A DNA stretch of 64,000 nucleotides from Actinomadura rifamycini DSM 43936 (GTDB taxonomy: Bacteria > Actinomycetota > Actinomycetes > Streptosporangiales > Streptosporangiaceae), in assembly GCF_000425065.1 (NCBI RefSeq), contig NZ_AULB01000011.1, positions 232,604-296,603 on the forward strand, read 5' to 3'. The notes below the pieces were generated by a model. That model saw nothing but the letters and a program-made list of their open reading frames with translations, did not search any database and was not told where the DNA came from. Positions 62,525 to 64,000 of this stretch are shown piece by piece. How positions within the stretch are numbered: the stretch's first letter is position 1; each line of letters opens with the position of its first letter. A program made the position numbers and the translations under genes.

Positions 62525-63217
62525 CCGCGCGGGAGCGGTCCCCGCAAAGGTGAGCGACACCTGCGGAACCTCGCCCGGCTCCATCGGATCCCCGACGTGG
62601 GGGAGACCGTGCCGCCCGTACGCGAACGACGTGGAGACGGACCGGACCGTCCCGGCGAGGATCACCCGCTGCAGCGCCTGCCCCGCCCGCAGCCACTCGG
62701 CGGGGGAGTCGCCTCGCGTCGCGAGCAGCGCCCGCCGGACCCCGTCGCGGGGACCGGCCGGCAGGACGTGGAGCCTGGCGCCCTCCAGCCGTGCCGCCTC
62801 ACCGAGCTCGTTGACGGCCGCCGCGGACGGCCGCCGTCCCGCGACCGGAGGGGCGAACGGGCGCAGCGTCGCCGCGTAGAGCAGCCGTTCCTCCCGGGTC
62901 ACCCGGTGCCGCCCCACGAGCCGGACGGTCGCCAGCAGCGTCGGCCGCTCGACGTCCGGCAGGAGGCGCACCACGGGCGCGTGCCCGAGTTGCGCCGCGG
63001 CGAGCCGCACGTTCACCAGGACCGCGCCGCTGCCGAGATGGAGCCCGCGCCCGCCCGGATCGTCAGTAGGGCGGAACCTGCCGCGGTCGGCGTGGACCTC
63101 GATCAGGCCCGGCACGACCTTCAGCCGCCATGCGTGCACGTCATGGATCGTCGGCCCCATGGTCGCCGCGACCACCAGACGTTCCGCCGAAGCGCGGATT
63201 CCGACGGGCACACTCAC
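62462..63217 (-). CDS. Acg-like nitroreductase-fold protein
   Basis: 251 residues. VGIRASAERLVVAATMGPTI, HDVHAWRLKVVPGLIEVHAD, RGRFRPTDDPGGRGLHLGSG and AVLVNVRLAAAQLGHAPVVR follow the N-terminal half of the Acg (Rv2032/Rv3131) family. Acg proteins are dormancy-regulon flavoprotein-like proteins that bind FMN without clear nitroreductase activity. The expected length is ~330, so this copy is shorter. GTG start with GGAGGAG 6-7 nt upstream. Convergent overlap of 63 bp with the methyltransferase gene. Confidence 0.68.
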   Translation of the reverse strand: MSVPVGIRASAERLVVAATMGPTIHDVHAWRLKVVPGLIEVHADRGRFRPTDDPGGRGLHLGSGAVLVNVRLAAAQLGHAPVVRLLPDVERPTLLATVRLVGRHRVTREERLLYAATLRPFAPPVAGRRPSAAAVNELGEAARLEGARLHVLPAGPRDGVRRALLATRGDSPAEWLRAGQALQRVILAGTVRSVSTSFAYGRHGLPHVGDPMEPGEVPQVSLTFAGTAPARLFEAPVGGQDEGEGNRQRIG

Positions 63218-63453
63218 GAGGCGCTCCTCCTCACTCCGGCCGGTTCCTTGCCGGGCCGGACCGCGGGCCCGCACCGCCCGACCGTCCGAACCGCCGGAAA
63301 CCGACCGAACCACCGGAACGGGACGCTCGGGAGCACGGGCCTGCGACGGTACCGCAAGCGTGACCTCGCGCACATAGGTTGTGAACTGGGGTTAAGAAGG
63401 GATGAAACGGTTCGGCGGGAGCGCTGTCGAGGAGAGTGGCGCGCGGGTCTGAT
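63218..63453. other. Intergenic region before the rrn promoters
   Basis: 236 bp upstream of the first rrn promoter. Contains the promoter of the Acg-like gene in minus orientation, not clearly located, and TGTGAACTGGGGTTAAGAAGGG. No gene seen. Confidence 0.5.
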
Positions 63454-63482
63454 TTGACGGTCCGACAAGGGCGCTCTAATGT
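63454..63482 (+). promoter_or_regulatory. rrn promoter P1
   Basis: TTGACG, 17 bp, TAATGT. Good consensus spacing, about 370 bp before the conserved leader box. Followed by GGGATGCAG (63498) that recurs behind P2. Confidence 0.65.
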
Positions 63483-63554
63483 TCTTTCTGCCCCGAGGGG
63501 ATGCAGAACGCCGCAAGGCGGTCGGCCCCGGGGACGTCGGGACACGGATAACGG

Positions 63555-63583
63555 TTCGAGTCACGCTCGAGCTGCTGTACCAT
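63555..63583 (+). promoter_or_regulatory. rrn promoter-like P2 (weaker)
   Basis: TTCGAG, 17 bp, TACCAT, 101 bp downstream of P1 and followed at 63603 by the same GGGATGCAG...ACGCCG...GGCCGGCCC block. It looks like a diverged duplicate of the P1 unit. Confidence 0.4.
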
Positions 63584-63735
63584 GGAACGACACGCCCGGA
63601 ACGGGATGCAGGACGCCGACAGGTGGCCGGCCCGCAGGGCACTCCCACGAGACGATCGAGCGGACTCCGCGTCCGCGACATTGCCGCGCGGGACGGACAA
63701 GCCTCCGACGAACGAATCGATCTTGATCGGTCCGC

Positions 63736-63763
63736 TTGACACCGGAAGCGAGTCTGGTAAGTT
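63736..63763 (+). promoter_or_regulatory. rrn promoter P3
   Basis: TTGACA, 16 bp, TAAGTT. Perfect -35 hexamer and closest to the leader; probably the major promoter. Confidence 0.75.
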
Positions 63764-63821
63764 AGAAGGGTTGCCCCGGAGCGAGGGCCGCGAGAGCGGG
63801 TCCGAGCGCGGTGGGTGTCCG

Positions 63822-63844
63822 TTTCTTGAGAACTCAACAGCGTG
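63822..63844 (+). promoter_or_regulatory. rRNA leader box (antitermination/processing region) of an rrn operon
   Basis: The stretch starting TTTCTTGAGAACTCAACAGC is the conserved leader element found before 16S rRNA genes in actinobacteria. The remaining 156 bp are leader; the 16S start is not inside the window. Confidence 0.85.
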
Positions 63845-64000
63845 TTAAAAGCCAGTGCCTTTAACGATTCGGCCGGCAGGCCGGATCACCCCCGAGGCCC
63901 TGCACCTCCGTCAGGGGATGTAAGGCTGGGGATTTCTTTGAGGCAAGCACCCGAGTGGTGCATTGCCGGGATTGTTTCCAAGGTTTGGCTCTTCGGGTTC

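Overview
The window is chromosomal DNA of a high-GC actinobacterium. The evidence is the very high GC with third-position bias in every credible gene, frequent GTG/TTG starts and ATGA/GTGA coupled stops, two F420-type LLM oxidoreductases, a WhiB-era style small HTH protein, Ser/Thr kinase, SpoIIE/STAS/HATPase partner-switch genes, a class II DAHP synthase and a group-2 sigma factor. The mix resembles Streptosporangiales such as Actinomadura, but that placement is inference. The window stops inside the leader of an rRNA operon; the 16S gene itself is not reached.

Layout. 1-12.4 kb: a NarL-type two-component pair (5' end cut off), a divergent LLM oxidoreductase/TetR pair in which the TetR carries a cysteine-rich tail, a hydrolase, a DUF4291 protein next to a barstar-like protein, a double MazG-like protein, an orphan four-cysteine protein, citrate synthase, a TenA/PqqC-like protein, a Ser/Thr kinase, an aldo/keto reductase and an unknown HTH-like protein. 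12.4-23.4 kb is accessory and gene-poor: long non-coding stretches with tandem and inverted repeats, a membrane protein, a second copy of the four-cysteine orphan, a small HTH protein, a DUF2786 protein, an AlkZ-like protein, a LysR remnant, a repeat-rich (APYGE) protein and a secreted DPBB-like protein.

23.4-33.0 kb: an M20 peptidase, then a LacI regulator divergent from an eight-gene catabolic operon (BtpA/SgcQ-like, PfkB kinase, ribose-type ABC transporter, phosphotriesterase-like lactonase, GATase1-like protein, TenA). Two near-identical LacI-type operators sit at both ends of the divergent promoter region, so the regulator and the operon are probably co-controlled by an imported sugar-like ligand. 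33.0-39.0 kb: LLM oxidoreductase, GNAT, an aminoglycoside-phosphotransferase-like/acyl-CoA dehydrogenase/TetR cluster, VOC and DinB proteins.

39.2-43.3 kb: a translationally coupled pair (a helical-repeat plus vWA protein that looks TROVE/Ro60-like, and an ARPP-2-like protein with a C-terminal FIS-type HTH), followed by a PIG-L deacetylase and a HAD protein of the Swiss-Army-Knife RNA-repair type. This is my best candidate for a little-described system. 43.4-49.6 kb: O-methyltransferase, Nudix, TIGR03086 protein, glutamyl-tRNA synthetase, prolyl oligopeptidase and an overlooked 34-residue peptide gene with its own Shine-Dalgarno and terminator.

49.7-60.9 kb: a stress-signalling block: response regulator, a 1,418-residue hybrid kinase with seven HAMP repeats, a divergent HATPase-GAF-SpoIIE phosphatase, STAS antagonist, HATPase anti-sigma-like kinase, DAHP synthase and a group-2 sigma factor. 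61-64 kb: thioredoxin, an RlmA-like methyltransferase, an Acg-like nitroreductase fold protein and the rrn promoter/leader region with three stacked promoters. I found no convincing tRNA, CRISPR array, insertion sequence, prophage or replication origin.
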